From NCBI GenBank assembly GCA_032622095.1, contig CP136061.1, positions 248,943,582 through 249,007,581 on the forward strand: a stretch of DNA of 64,000 bases. Direction: 5' to 3'. Positions 48,033-60,563 of the stretch are shown here, piece by piece (within the stretch, counting starts at the first letter, position 1; each line of letters opens with the position of its first letter). The translations under genes were made by a program, and so were the position numbers. The notes below the pieces were generated by a model, which made no database searches, was not told the origin of the DNA, and saw nothing but the letters and a program-made list of their open reading frames with translations. This DNA is from Siphonodentalium dalli (Eukaryota > Mollusca > Scaphopoda > Gadilida > Siphonodentaliidae).

Positions 48033-48249
48033 GTAAGAATGACATAGCCTGGCCACATGCTGACATTGAAATAAAACATCGCACGGGTAATTCTTACCCT
48101 TATTACGCAATGACGGCAGATTCAGCTCAAATGACTATCGACAGGTCAGGAAAGATCATCGCCTGGCATTTCTATGCAGAGGACGCCGGAGAACACACGT
48201 TGGAGGTGTACAATGTGACTTCGCGAAATGAATCGTCGGGCGATATGGG
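48033..48249 (+). CDS. Exon encoding the first half of an unnamed extracellular domain
   Basis: The acceptor is CTGACATTTCAG and the donor GG|GTGAGT. The exon enters in phase 1 and leaves in phase 2, and is open throughout. It contains SGKIIAWHFYAEDAGEHTLE followed by VYNVT. Alternating hydrophobic residues suggest beta strands. No cysteines are present. It does not match a family that I can name with confidence. Similar W.FYA....G...L.V patterns occur, to my memory, in extracellular mosaic proteins of marine invertebrates. The reading joins in frame with the sushi exon before it and the exon at 56661 after it. Confidence 0.65.
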
Positions 48250-48691
48250 GTGAGTAAGCAGGTTACAACTAACGAGTGACGTATAGTCTGCTCTAGACTA
48301 ACCACAGACACAACACAATTGCAGCAGACAGTAGGCGGCTTTATTGGTGACAAGGTGCAAACAGGCATTCCAGCAACGGTTGACACACATTATACTTTTA
48401 GCCAAGCAAATTCAGGACGAAAAAATATTATAATATTAACTTCATGGCATAATCATTTACAGGTTCTTGTCAATAGTATGACCATTATCATCATAGTGTC
48501 TGCTGTTTTGATATAGTATACCCAGTTGGGTAACAACCGTTTGGGCCAGGGGTGGAGATAGGAGGGGCAATAACATTGCTAAGAATGTTTTTGTCGCCGA
48601 TATCCACAAAAGTTAAATATAGTCATCTCCATATTTCGTTCCAATGAGTTTTTGGCGTTCAAATATCACAACCTCGACAATAGTGGCCGAA

Positions 48692-49291
48692 TTAAAGGGG
48701 TACTGTACGCCATTTTCAATAAATTCCCGGTGATAACAACGATCTATTATCGATACTATATAGAAATATAAGTAATTTGAGTCGAAGATGTATTCTGTAA
48801 ACGCTCAGGTTAATAGGCTATCTTAACATTTAATAATTTAAAAGTTAATAATTTAATATAAATTGATTTTATGGCTCCAGCCATAAAATGGCGTCTCTTA
48901 AAATTGGAATTTCCGTGTACAAAACGTAATCAAATTATAATTGAGGGATACTGGATTAATAAAACAATTGCACACACGATCGTTTGAAACATTATGCTTA
49001 TACGGGGAGAAAACCCAAGCCACTCATTGACTAGTGACCATACACTAACTTAAATGAGTATATGGGACTGCTAAGCATATAATATAATGTTTATTTGATT
49101 CATTTGGTTGAAAATTGTACAAAAATTACTCGACAACGACAATTTGTATTTTTGCATTCCGGTAAATTTGCCATCCGTAACAATACTTCGTACTCAACAG
49201 ACTTTCAAAAAATGGAAAAGTTGTTACCTTATTCTCCGACTCGGGGATTATGGAAACCAACAACAACATCTTGGGTACAGTACCCCTTTAA
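48692..49291. mobile_element. 600-bp TTAAAGGGG MITE
   Basis: TTAAAGGGGTACTGTACGCC at the left mirrors GGGTACAGTACCCCTTTAA at the right. Left flank TTTTTGGCGTTCAAAT...GGCCGA and right flank GTCACCAATCAATAATATCT recur around a different element at 51162-51653. A 90-codon frame inside is not a gene. Confidence 0.8.
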
Positions 49292-51161
49292 GTCACCAAT
49301 CAATAATATCTTCTCAACTGTCATATTTATTTGGGGGACGGGAACAATAGCTGTTGTAACAATATAGAGATCCAGGGGGGCTGGGAACACCGTAGAGTAC
49401 AGGGGTAAACCTGTCTTCGGTAACATGGACAAAGGTGCGTAATAAACCTAGGTACACATTCCGAAGCGCCACACGGACAATTTTGAATGTCAAAATAAAT
49501 ATAGAATAAGTATAGAACGGCAGCGTACCAGTCAAACCGTTCAGCTAGTTTAAATCATAGGGATAGTAATATCACGAGGGCCACACACCAAGCAATATCC
49601 ACAAAAATGATACTATACACGAATTATTGTAAAACGTACACATAGACCTTCCTGATTGTACTATCGGGAAAAATTCTTAATTGTAAACAAAAGTGTATGC
49701 TTATGCATTGGCTGTACTGCCAGATGATAAATTTAGTGCTGTAACACAGCTATGTTCATATCGTACATAATTGCACGAATTGTAATGCACTTACAATTAA
49801 TAAGGGGTAACAACATTATAAATTGAGGACTGTTACATATAAAGGGCTGGACCCCGAAGTTCATTAGCAGTGTATGAAGGGATTAAATTGAAAAAGTGAC
49901 CCAAATATAATATGAATTGTATAGAGATAAGTGTATATAAAATGCATATGCATGCAAATGGAACGCTCTTTATAAGTGTTTTTTAGTATAGTTTGCAAAC
50001 ATTATACTGCTACAGTAAAGTCTACAAAAAAATATTTTTTATGTTTGATTGTCAGCATAGCTTGATAACATTAGGAGGCGTAAATTATATACTTTGGAAA
50101 ATGTTTACTAAGACCAAGCGCGAAAATAGGTATTTAAAATGTTGGAAATCAGAAATAAATAGCCAGCAATTGAAGTCATCAGGCGAGCGTCTCTGGTATA
50201 TTAACGAACTTCACATACAGTACGTTTCATTATTAGGTTTCGGTTCTTACGCTCCCGACCTACTATGGCCACCAGAGATTGAACCGTGCAGTTTAAATTA
50301 CCAAACCACACCTTCATGCTGAAAAATTGGGCAAAATGCATCCTGATATCACGCAATGTAGATTTTCAAACTCCGAACGCGCGCGAAAGGTGCACCAAAA
50401 TCGCGTACAGCATCGGGCTGTAAAACGAACGCGTGCATACTATATATATATATATAGGTTAGCATGTATATAATACATATATATTATTCCCTATAATGGT
50501 ATAGCTGCTATATACTGCACGTACGATCAATATGATCAGGTTATCAAAGACAAATCGACGAATGTAAAGTCGAGTTGGAAAGCACAATGAAATATAGTTA
50601 CCTTAAAATAATCAGCACAGCCCTATAGTTGTATGAATTCCAATGACCACATAAACATAGGTATAGTCATAAACCAAATAGAGAAACAAAACACGATCTG
50701 GTCGTACACCCAACATAGAAACCCGGCTCGCCCTTGTTCAGTGGGACCTTGAAGTGGCAGACGTTTTAGGGAAATCACGCTAAGAGTGATCGAAATGACG
50801 TATGTGAAGTGTGACGTCACATACCAGGTGTACATTAACCCCCTATCAGCCAAATTACTTACACCTTAAGCTAAAGCAGGGCACAGTATTTACGCCGCAA
50901 TAATGTAAATGTATTAGGCCTAGATAAAGGAAAAGTTCATAGTTTATAAATTATACAGACTCGAAATACGATTGATATTATAATTCATACCCAAAACTAT
51001 AATCAGGGGACATATAGTTGTTATAAAAAGGTTGTTTTTCATACCAGGGAAATGGCAGATTACACCACATCCATGCATAAGAGTAAATCCATAGAATAAG
51101 TTCATTGGACGCGTGTAGTTTTTGGCGTTCAAATTTCACAACCTCGACAATAGTGGCCGAA

Positions 51162-51653
51162 TTAAAGGCACGTGCGGCCTTAATTGTCGAAAATATTCAT
51201 ATTTGTTCCAAACACCGTAAACAGAAAAACAGTAAAAACGCATACAGTTCCGTTCATATATACCATAAACAGCATGTTATCATAAAGACCTACTATATTT
51301 TACCTAAGCAAGAGCCTGATTGTGTTACAGAAGACAGCACAATGCTACTGGCTAATCACACACAAATGGCACAAACGCTCTTTATTAGTTCCATATCAGG
51401 TATTCACCAACAAAGAACGCTCTTTATGTTTACCATCATAATATAAACAAACACCAGAAAAGTAACTTTTTACGCTTTTGTTTACATAACAATGGTAAAA
51501 CATATGACCATAACATACTGTTTATGCGATATTTCTTATTTGTATACGGACAAAGTCTATCTACATTTTGATGTTCTTTCTGTTTGTGGCGGTTTTTGAC
51601 GTTTGGAGATATTTTCACAGGATACCCACCGCCAAGGCCAACCGTACCTTTAA
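51162..51653. mobile_element. 492-bp TTAAAGG MITE at the same target sequence
   Basis: It begins TTAAAGGCACGTGCGGCC and ends GGCCAACCGTACCTTTAA. It belongs to the family at 36083 and 47433, not to the element at 48692, yet its flanks (44 bp left, about 58 bp right) are the same as those of 48692-49291. Confidence 0.8.
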
Positions 51654-52665
51654 GTCACCAATCAATAATATCTTCTCAACTGTCATATTTATTTGGGGGA
51701 CGGGAACAATACCTTTCGTATAGTGAGCTAGCAAAACAGATACATAGAAGTATATGTGTGATTTTATTTAAGATATATATGTATTAATGATAAATGAGGG
51801 ACCTTGCACCGTCAGAGGAACCGGTGTTATGTTAGAATGGCTCATGTATTATAACACAATTGTTTCGGTCCCATTCAAGATATTTCCACAAAAAATATAC
51901 AATTGTTTTGTCCAGAGAGATGGAATTGTATAAAAGGCCTGTTCAAAAATAGTGGTCACAGTGTACAGTCAAATATAGTTTTTTCTGAGATAAAAGAAAA
52001 GATAGTCAATAGCACATAGCTTTTCAGTATCATCCTATTCTGGCATCTGGCAGAGTTACATTTATATCTGCCCGATGCAGAGCATTTCTTTCAATTATTA
52101 GAACAGACTCATAGCCTTACATAAAACAAAATCTTGTTCTGTGTCGGGCACATGCGGCTTATATATAGCAACATTTGTTTTAGACTGAACATAATTAGCC
52201 AGTATATCACTATGGGCAGGGGAGCAACTGGCCATTTCGTTAAAACAGCTGTGTCTTCGTAGAGATATGATAACAAGGTGTCCTCAAAATCTTAGTCTAA
52301 CCCACCAGAGTGATGTATGCACCTCTATGTAAAACCCAAATGTCGTCTTTTAACTAATGTGTTAATGTTTTGATCACAATAACAAATATTAAAACAAAAA
52401 ACAAAAACAGATAAAAAACAAACTTTAAAAATGATAAAGTCTGAAGTACGCGCAGTCGTAAATAAATACTTCTTTATTGGTGGTACGACTTAATCGCGAT
52501 AAACAAAATGGCAATTACTCCGACAATGTCGACCACTACTTATAATCCATGTATACGGATGACGTTTGGTGATGCCATTTGGATATGCAAATTATGAGAA
52601 TAGGTATAACAGTTTGATCAAGAGTTATCCTCTATTCCCACATCAGCCGGTTTCACATCACTTTT

Positions 52666-52695
52666 ACCTGGGCAACACCGGGTAACCCTGCTAGT
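52666..52695 (+). mobile_element. Helitron-like 3' end
   Basis: ACCTGGGCAACACCGGGT can form a 6-bp stem with a 6-base loop. Seven bases later comes CTAG followed by T. Helitron 3' ends carry a short hairpin about ten bases before CTRR. The body would lie to the left and its 5' TC end was not identified. Confidence 0.45.
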
Positions 52696-52696
52696 T

Positions 52697-52860
52697 ATAT
52701 ATATATATATAAATATATATATGAAAAAAGAAAGAGAACATGCGTGCAGTTAGATATATTGATTGAAGAAATTAATTTCTTCAATCAATATATATATATA
52801 TATATATATAGCTATATATATAACCCGTCGTCTGTCTGTCTGTCTGTCTGTGTGTGTATA
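52697..52860. repeat. TA microsatellites, a short palindrome and a (GTCT)n tract
   Basis: (TA)n at 52697-52722 and 52787-52822 surround the palindrome TATTGATTGAAGAAATTAAT / ATTAATTTCTTCAATCAATA (about 52757-52793). Then CCCGTC and five GTCT units begin what looks like another repeat end (ACTCGGTCACACTTTTGGCG). Confidence 0.7.
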
Positions 52861-53099
52861 ACTCGGTCACACTTTTGGCGCGTTTATAACTTTTCAACCA
52901 TTCGTCCAATATGGCCCATATTTGGACCGCGGCCTGCACTGTGTCGTAAAAGATGACTCACCAATTTTCACGCCGATTGGTTAAAGCAAACCTGAGAACG
53001 AACATGGTACCAAAATGCTGTATTTGCACTCAAGTAGACAGTCTTTCTTGCGACATTTGTCGAAATGACATCATGTGACGTCGCAAGCAAACAACACTT

Positions 53100-55600
53100 G
53101 CTTTGCTATTGTAGACGAAACTTCCATTCGCTCTACCAAAGTGTTGTTTGAAATAAGCGTTAAATTAATATGTCAGTTCCTCCACTGCTAAATAAAGGCT
53201 CCCGAATGGACTGCCGAAAATTAAATACTGTGCCATTCGAAGATCATACTATAAACACTATAATAAGTCAAGATCTTAGAATGTGGTATCCAGAATGGAG
53301 CCAGTTTCAGTTAGTATATAGTAATAAAGAAAATTATCTTGATTTTTGCGTTTCATATTAGCGTGCATATATGTGGGTTGGGGAGAGGGGGGTAGAAAAT
53401 ACTGTTATTGAAATATTAAAGTGTTTCCACAATTGGACCACAATGCATGGGCCTGTGATTCTTAGGCTTCATGTTGAATATAGGCTCCCAACGGGGTCCG
53501 TTTATGATAACAATGTGCCGCAAGACGAAAAAGACGACAAACCACTGAGGCCCAATATCATCATGGTCAAATAGTCAATTTACTCAAAATTGATAATCTT
53601 ATAAATATGAATGATTCGAACCGAGTATAACACATTATCAGAAACGCAGTCTCTAAAGTTTGATTCGAACTTGAATGCAATTTGTTTTGATGCATCCACA
53701 ACATCATGTACGAAACCGCAGCATTTCGGGTCCGATAAGAGAAGAAGTTCGTGAATCCACCAGCCGTTATGGGGTATCTCGTCATAGAAACGACTCCTTA
53801 AAATTAACTTTTGCATATGCAGTGTATTGGCGAAATGATTAGTGATATCATCTTTATATTTCGTAAGAAATGTCCGTCCTTGTATATTCTATAATGTGTC
53901 CGTAATTCCTGCGCGCCTTCTGTTCGCTGTATCAGATCTACAACATAAAACATGTCAGAAAAATAACCCCATATATAGCAATAACATTACGCTTTCCGCC
54001 GATGCGGGATATACTCAGAACCACGTTATGGATGTGCCTTACGTTCCCACCGGATGTTCATTTCTTCATGAAACCGATACACCCTGTACCTCCCATGCAC
54101 CCAGCACATGCTTATACCCAATTATGTGTTGTTAAAATGCATATCATTATCTCCTCTTCCCGCGGAAACAGTAGATATATCCAAGTCGCTTCAACTCATG
54201 TGGAAATTTGTATCAATGAGAACGTTTGCCTTATCATTAGTGACCAGTATGTGACATAATTCCCTTTCAACTTATATACTTCTGATTTTTCGATAATACC
54301 TTTCTATAATGTCCACGCTCGGAAGGCGAAACAAGCCAATTGTTCTGCCTTCCAAGTATGCTTTCTAACCACCATGCCCGCTTACCCAACGCACAACCAA
54401 TTAACTTGGGTCAATTATGTCAATCGTATTTTGATCATCATTGCCAAATTGAACATGGTGTTACCACGATCAGTCGCCCAAATCGACATTGCAAAACAGT
54501 TGGATCACTATGAGCTTCTTATTCGAGAGTATACTATTATATGCCAGTTTTCCCTCGTTATCAACTAACATCCTCTATAAGGGCGGCACAATTCAATTAT
54601 TGCCGGCTGACAATTATGTGAGAGTCATGTCTGGATTTCGGTCTTTGAACAAAGCGAAATATGCAATGGCTTACCGCGTGAGGCACCAACTGAGGGTTTG
54701 TTTATGTTGAATTTGACCCAATTTTTTAAATCCTACGTAGTTTGGGTTGTGTATCATGGTTCAGTGTCATCATACCATACTCCTGTGGCCACCTGGGGCA
54801 GAATATTGGCTTGAGCCCTGTTGCCCACCATGGTTGCTGGACGCACGATTTGGAAAATGAGGGGCATCTATATATAGGGCATCCCTGACGCCAAGGGGCT
54901 GTATTTCTAATCAGTTGTACAGGAGCTGGGATGGTCATGATAGGATCTCCTTGAATTTCATGGGGGCGAACTAACCAACTAGGTTGGGCATCCCTTGGTT
55001 GATTTTGGGCTGGGACGGTCAGGCCGAATTGGTTATGTATCCCTTAATAACCACTAGACGGGGCATACAAATCACACTATGCACATGGAACCCGTATATC
55101 CATGAAACCCTTGTCTTTCGTACCCCGGCAAAGGTGGTGAATGTGGCTATTGATCGACTGGCGGCTGGGCCAGACTATATCCCGGTTGAAGGTGACCCAC
55201 ACCACACGGCGCTACACCATCCCTCGGAATGCCTTGGTTGGGGTAACCACTTGAATATTGAGGCGGAACAAATATCCCTCGTAACTCATCGCGACAGCAG
55301 AGGATGCCCGCAACGCACTGGAGCTTTCAACAGCAGACAAGGCTGGCGAGACGGGTCGGGGAAAATCAGTCATTGTTAATTAGTCTTTGGTAGCCTGTAA
55401 CCATGGTACCTGGATCAAATCCGCCAACGACAAGACGCCAATCTTGCGACACAAGAGCACAATGTCGGCCGCAATATGCGTCCCAATATTTGGTATCTGT
55501 AACAGCTCAATTACGCCAAGTTCGTTATTGTTTACCGTCTGGCAGTGTTCACTCATGAAAAGATTAAGTGTTATTCTGACTAAAAGCCGAATATTTTAAA
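53100..55600. other. Cluster of short frames; possible decayed coding sequence of unknown origin
   Basis: Frames at 53170-53361, 53371-53574, 54374-54710 and 54984-55379 (131 codons) have amino-acid content that looks more protein-like than the surroundings. They follow one another in different frames on +. I recognise no family, conserved motif or splice signals. It could be a frameshifted relic of a transposon or an integrated virus, or chance. No function is assigned. Confidence 0.25.
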
Positions 55601-56660
55601 CTTGTATAATGATTATTATGAAATTGTGTCAGTGTGTAAACACGGCAAAACAATCGTCGAGATCAACGGTGAGTTTATTTGACGATGTTTTAACGTTGCA
55701 AATAACGTTGCAAATATCACCCACACTACAGACAGAGAACATTTCGCAAAAATGTGCAAAACCAGATTTGTATAAAAAATATAGCGTGACTGAAAATCTG
55801 CTTCGCACACATATTTAGTAGCTATTTAGAAATCAAAAGTGATTCTTTTTCAAGTATGGACAAATGGTGGGATAATCTCTCCACAATTTACAAAAGGACA
55901 ATGTTTCCCCTTAAATTGTCGATAAACTACAATCAAACAACCGGAATGAAATAACAGTACAATAAATAATTAGCAAATACACGATCAATAAATAATGACG
56001 CGACCGAAAAACATAGACAAGAACAGCATGGAAAATTCACGAGGTGAACTCAAATCCGAATAATTTACGAAAGACGCCAATAAAGTATAATTGACCTGTA
56101 AACAATGCATTAGTAGTTATAAATACATCATTGAGCATTTGAATCAAAAGTATGAATCACCCCCTGTCATCACGGTCCTGTGACTCTGGCGAAGTGGATG
56201 CAATCGAATAGTTGTTCAATCACACGCGTTGTAACTTGTGACATGTGTAGCCACTGACAACGTACGTCATCGGGCTCACGTACCATACACGTACACGGTC
56301 ATTAGTTTAGATGTTTTGTGTCCAACTGGTAGCATATGCAACTTGCAGCAACGATGATCTAATATTCTATTAACTGAATGAGTACCAGCCCTATATGCAT
56401 GCGTCGGAATAATTGGATTTGCCTGCCCGGAAAGTTCTTATTTTTTATTGAAACCATTTTCGGGGGTTGCATTGTGAATTGTTTTTCCTTACACCACCTG
56501 ACTATTATTCACACGTGTTGGTATACGTAGGCCGATATCTATAAATATATGTTTGGCGCCGTAGTATGTCACTATTCCCGTCAAGTTCTTCATCGTAGCA
56601 ATACCTGCATTATGTGAATAAATACTAACAACTTATTACTCTTTTCTAACGCTGACACAG

Positions 56661-56949
56661 TGCTACAGTCGTAGGTGCGACTCGGTTCACTGACATCAGA
56701 CCAGATCGGGACTATTACTACGAGCTCCCTGAGGCTGAACAGATCAACGTTGAACCGGGCTACCTCATAGGCGTGGCGTTCGGCACAACATTTACCATCA
56801 AGTATGATGAGTGTGACAAGGCGACGTTCCCTCAAGGTGCAAACGTTAAATATGGTTGGCTCCCAAATGGTCTCATCGGAGATACGACAGTTTTCAGGCC
56901 ATTTTGGCGTGCATGTGCAACCTATTCCCTCGTCGCCATAGTGGCACCG
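56661..56949 (+). CDS. Exon encoding the second half of the unnamed extracellular domain
   Basis: The acceptor is CGCTGACACAG and the donor ACCG|GTATGT. The exon enters in phase 2, matching the exit at 48249, and ends on a codon boundary. It reads VVGATRFTDIRP, YYYELPEAEQINVEPGYLIG and TFTIKYDEC, and ends TYSLVAIVAP. The I.V.PG..IG motif followed by a strand and Y...C looks like the second sheet of a beta-sandwich. Three cysteines lie in the latter half. It is open for all 96 codons with no stop. Confidence 0.65.
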
Positions 56950-58485
56950 GTATGTTCTTATGCATAATTATAATAACTCTATATCTGACATATATAATAT
57001 CTCATGTAGCTGCGACTCATGGACTATTCCTCTATTTTGGCACTGTCAACTCTAATCCATGGATTATCTATATAATATATAATTATGTTACTTATGACAA
57101 ATAACCTTTACAAATGTCTCACACCCATTCGTCCATTTAATAGAGAACATAAAATTTGATAAAAACAACATAGAATCGTAATGCTTTTTATGGTAGGTAA
57201 AGAGGTTACACACACGCTTATTACACTAATGAAAAATAGTGGTAATGTTAATACACACTTCTCTTGACAGTTATTGCAAGCGTTACATGTCATTTTGAAA
57301 CTAATTGTAATGGTATTGTAATATAGAAAATTGCCAGGCATGATAATGGAAATATCCGCCTGTCAACCCTTTATATACTAAAATATCATTGATAAGTAGT
57401 TGTTCCTTAGGAAATATTCAGATACTAAATTGAGTTAACGACCGCGTTTGCTGACTTATATATATTATATGTCGTCTGCGTCCATATTCCTACCAATGAA
57501 TACTATGCCATTGCAATGTATAATTTGTATAATAGACGGCAGAATCCACTTGGTACAGCAATGGTTAATTGGTGTTAACATTATTCGGCCGCCCTATCTA
57601 TCCAAACACCAGGCCGGGTAGTATAGGATAACTAACAATATACACTGGAAAAAAAAACTTAGTCATAGCCTTAGTCAACCCGTAACTTAGTTATTTTTGA
57701 CTAATGTAGCCAAAAGTAACTAAGTGTGACCTTAGTCACACCTTAGTTACTAAGGTTAATATTTTCTGGATTCAGTCATGCCGTCAAAACTCAATAGTAT
57801 ACTTATCGGCGACATATTATATACGGCAATGACTCCATACAGTATGGCTGAATCTTACTCTGCTGACATTTAATGTGTATATAATATCGCATCCATCCTG
57901 GGTTAATCGGGTCGGTACGTCTATGGACGAGTACGTAAATTTAACGTAAATTATTGTCACGCCATACGATAGGGGAACATTGTGTGCGTAACGTAACTAT
58001 CGCAAGTATAACGTACTCTGAAAACTACTTATCGCCAAATTCATGCTTCAAAGCCTTCAAACATTTTAAACATGTCATCTTCAGCTTCTTTTATTTTATT
58101 TTATGAAAATGAATAATAAATGAGGTGATAAATATGTATACGACAAATAGAATCAAATTGGCCATTTTGACGTGAAACTCAGGACAGGCAACCCAGGTAC
58201 AAAAATTGGTGAAATATGAGTACGAACGTAAAAGTGTTCCCCTATCGTATTGCGATAATCGCCAACCATTATGGTTTGCTGACATTTTTAATTCGGAAAA
58301 ATCACTAAAATCAGAGTGATTTAGACGTGATATTGGCGTCGAAAGAACTAAAAGAGACGACATATTACATAAATAACAACCATGGCGTATTTGGAGAGCC
58401 GTTAAAACCAGGATAAAAGAGAAGTTAGGAAAATAATCTGCGAAACCGTTAATCGTGTAAATTGTTGAACTAATTTATTATTCAG
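56950..58485. other. Presumed intron
   Basis: It holds one CACTG-A-run MITE (57643-57775) and a copy of the dispersed AAATATTCAGATACT repeat near 57405. No other exon was recognised. Confidence 0.4.
57643..57775. mobile_element. Short MITE of the CACTGAAAAAAAACTTAGTCA type, degenerate
   Basis: CACTGGAAAAAAAAACTTAG follows TA at 57641. The interior is built of CTTAGTCA and TGACTAA words, and the right end (TTTTCTGGATTCAGT) is a worn inverted copy of the left. A cleaner copy lies at 60289-60563. An alternative reading is one 2.9-kb element with these as its two ends. Confidence 0.55.
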
Positions 58486-58632
58486 CTGCTTTCAACAAGT
58501 GGACAATTTGTCAATAATAGCTTTAATCTTTATTCTACATGTGAAAGAACGGCGCCTGAAATATTTGCTGCCAAAATTAGATTTGTGCCTGATGACTCCT
58601 TCAAGGTTACATGTACCGTACACAATACTGCA
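58486..58632 (+). CDS. Possible exon, PKD- or Ig-like segment, ends at a stop
   Basis: After an acceptor CTAATTTATTATTCAG the frame in phase 0, which fits the previous exon, reads FVNNSFNLYSTCERTAPEIF, AAKIRFVPDDSFKVTCTVHN and then TAQ followed by TAG. The SF.VTC.V.N stretch resembles the end of a PKD or Ig-like strand pair. No good donor precedes the stop, though AAG|GTTACA is a weak option. Further coding-like pieces follow in other frames (58691-58784 and 58760-58857), so the exon is probably decayed by frameshifts or the gene is a pseudogene at this end. Confidence 0.35.
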
Positions 58633-60288
58633 CAGTAGACTGAGTAGTCAGTACATAACGTGTGGTGAACGTTTTTCGCTGTGGCATTGTGGACGACTAC
58701 CCCAAGTTGAAGTTCATTCCGGCTTGGTTTGGTGATCGAGACTGTTACCTGTTCGATTGTGGACAGTTGTTAAAGACGGTCTGATTTCGGTGAACTCCTT
58801 TGATAACCGCACAAGTTTAAATTCTGCGAAAAAAGGCTTATTAATCATCGACAATTTCCACTAAATTCATCGAGAGCAGTGATGCATGCCAATTAATCGA
58901 TGAATCATGACATGATCTATTCAATCGAATCAAAGGTCTGACTTCATTCAGATGAACACAAGGCTGAAGCTTCGATGTCAAGCAATAGTGACAATAATAA
59001 CAACGACTCAACGAGCAGCTATTAATATTAGAATGGTGAAAATGCAGTTGACAGTACGGTACTTGTTCAGAATCTGATTCTGTCCGAGCACATTGACATG
59101 CATGTACAATTACAAGAGAGGATATGCGGCGTGCGCACCAGTGTAATTCACATAGCTCCAACGTCAACAAAACACAAAAAAACAATGAAACTGATGCCGT
59201 GTAGTGATGGATGCTCAACTTTACAATGACCCCGACCAATTCATCTGTGTTCATCATTGTTCATTGAAATGTGTGGATATGAGACATTGTCATTATTCGC
59301 CATGTTATCGTCAAGTTACCGGCATCACGACAATTTACCAGGAGTACACTGTTATTGGTTGGATGTTCTTATCAAACTATCTTCGGCTGATTCACTGATA
59401 TTTCATGGAAAATTGTCGCCAAGTCATTGCGCACAGTTACATGTTTATTGGATCTGCTGTTGTCCTGAAGGGACCAATCCCAAATACCGGTAGCTGTTGT
59501 TGATATATACAGTAGTACAGTACCAGTCAAAAGAAGTGGTGTATTAAGCATGCTATTTTGGCAAGTGGAAACACTTATAAGCATGTCGCTTGTGATATTA
59601 TTGCGATATTTTGCGCTTAATATGGTGACACTTTGCGCTCAAAATTGTGACATTTAAATCAAATGTTGCGAGGTTTGTTTCCGCGATTCACTCAAAATGT
59701 GACCGCAACAAAGCGTTCATAATTGCATGCATTTCTGAAAACACATTCATTTGTTAAATAGAGGTATTCACCAAGTGCTATGCCTGTGTGGATATGCACG
59801 CTTGTATCAAGCCAAGGCGGTGTTCCTGAAATTATTGTGACGAGCCTGAAGGCAAGTCACGATGTGTGTCGGAAACCCCACCGTGGCTTGATACAAACGC
59901 TCAGTTCCACACATAGTGGTGAAGATATTTATCATATAATTTTTCTTCTAAAAAAAACTCTTCATTTCCTCCGATTTAAACTTCTATGTTGGTCGTTCGT
60001 TATCATTTTAATGTAAGCATAAATTTTTGTTTCAATTTGAAACAATTATCGACTGGTCAGATATTGAATGTATATTCAATGCATACTAGTATTCTGTGAT
60101 GAATAATTTCCTTTCAAGATAAAACATTGTTTATATTGTCTAATTGTTTCAATAGTTAATAAAATTTATGTTGATACCTGTGAGTCATTATTTTCAGTTA
60201 TTTTAATCTGCAGTTGCGATGTTCAGCTGAGGCTGCAGGGCTATGATACCCCCAATAATTAGGCCCAATTAAATGTACTATATGGATA

Positions 60289-60563
60289 CAGTGATGACTT
60301 AGTCAAGCCTTAGTCATTTCTGACTAAGGCCTTAGTCATTTCTGACTAAGGCCTTAGTCATTTCCGACTAAGGCCTTAGTCATTTCTGACTAAGGGCTTA
60401 TTTATTTCTGACTAAGGCCTTAGTCATTTCTGACTAAGGCCTTAGTCAGAAATGACTAAGGGCAACCTTAGTCATTTCTGACTAAGCTAAGTTAGTTAGT
60501 TTTGAGACGGGGGTTCTGACTAAGGTAACTTAGTTACTTTTGACTAAGTTTTTTTTTTCAGTG
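60289..60563. mobile_element. TA-flanked MITE built of TTAGTCATTTCTGACTAAGG repeats
   Basis: It lies between TA dinucleotides and has ends CAGTGATGACTTAGTCA and TTGACTAAGTTTTTTTTTTC then AGTG. TA duplications fit the Tc1/mariner type. The core is about seven tandem 22-bp units, each itself a palindrome (GCCTTAGTCATTTCTGACTAAG). Confidence 0.75.

Larger units (their letters stand above)
48250..56660. other. Presumed intron with MITEs and a possible decayed coding region
   Basis: It contains two TTAAAGG elements at the same target sequence, a Helitron-like 3' end, AT microsatellites and a run of short frames between 53.1 and 55.6 kb. The 49350-51116, 51712-52620 and 55600-56650 segments show nothing that I recognise. 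Confidence 0.45.

Noticed and set aside
57643-60563. One 2.9-kb Tc1-like transposon with CACTG-A-run ends
   Set aside because: Each end is itself a small element with both termini, and no transposase lies between them.
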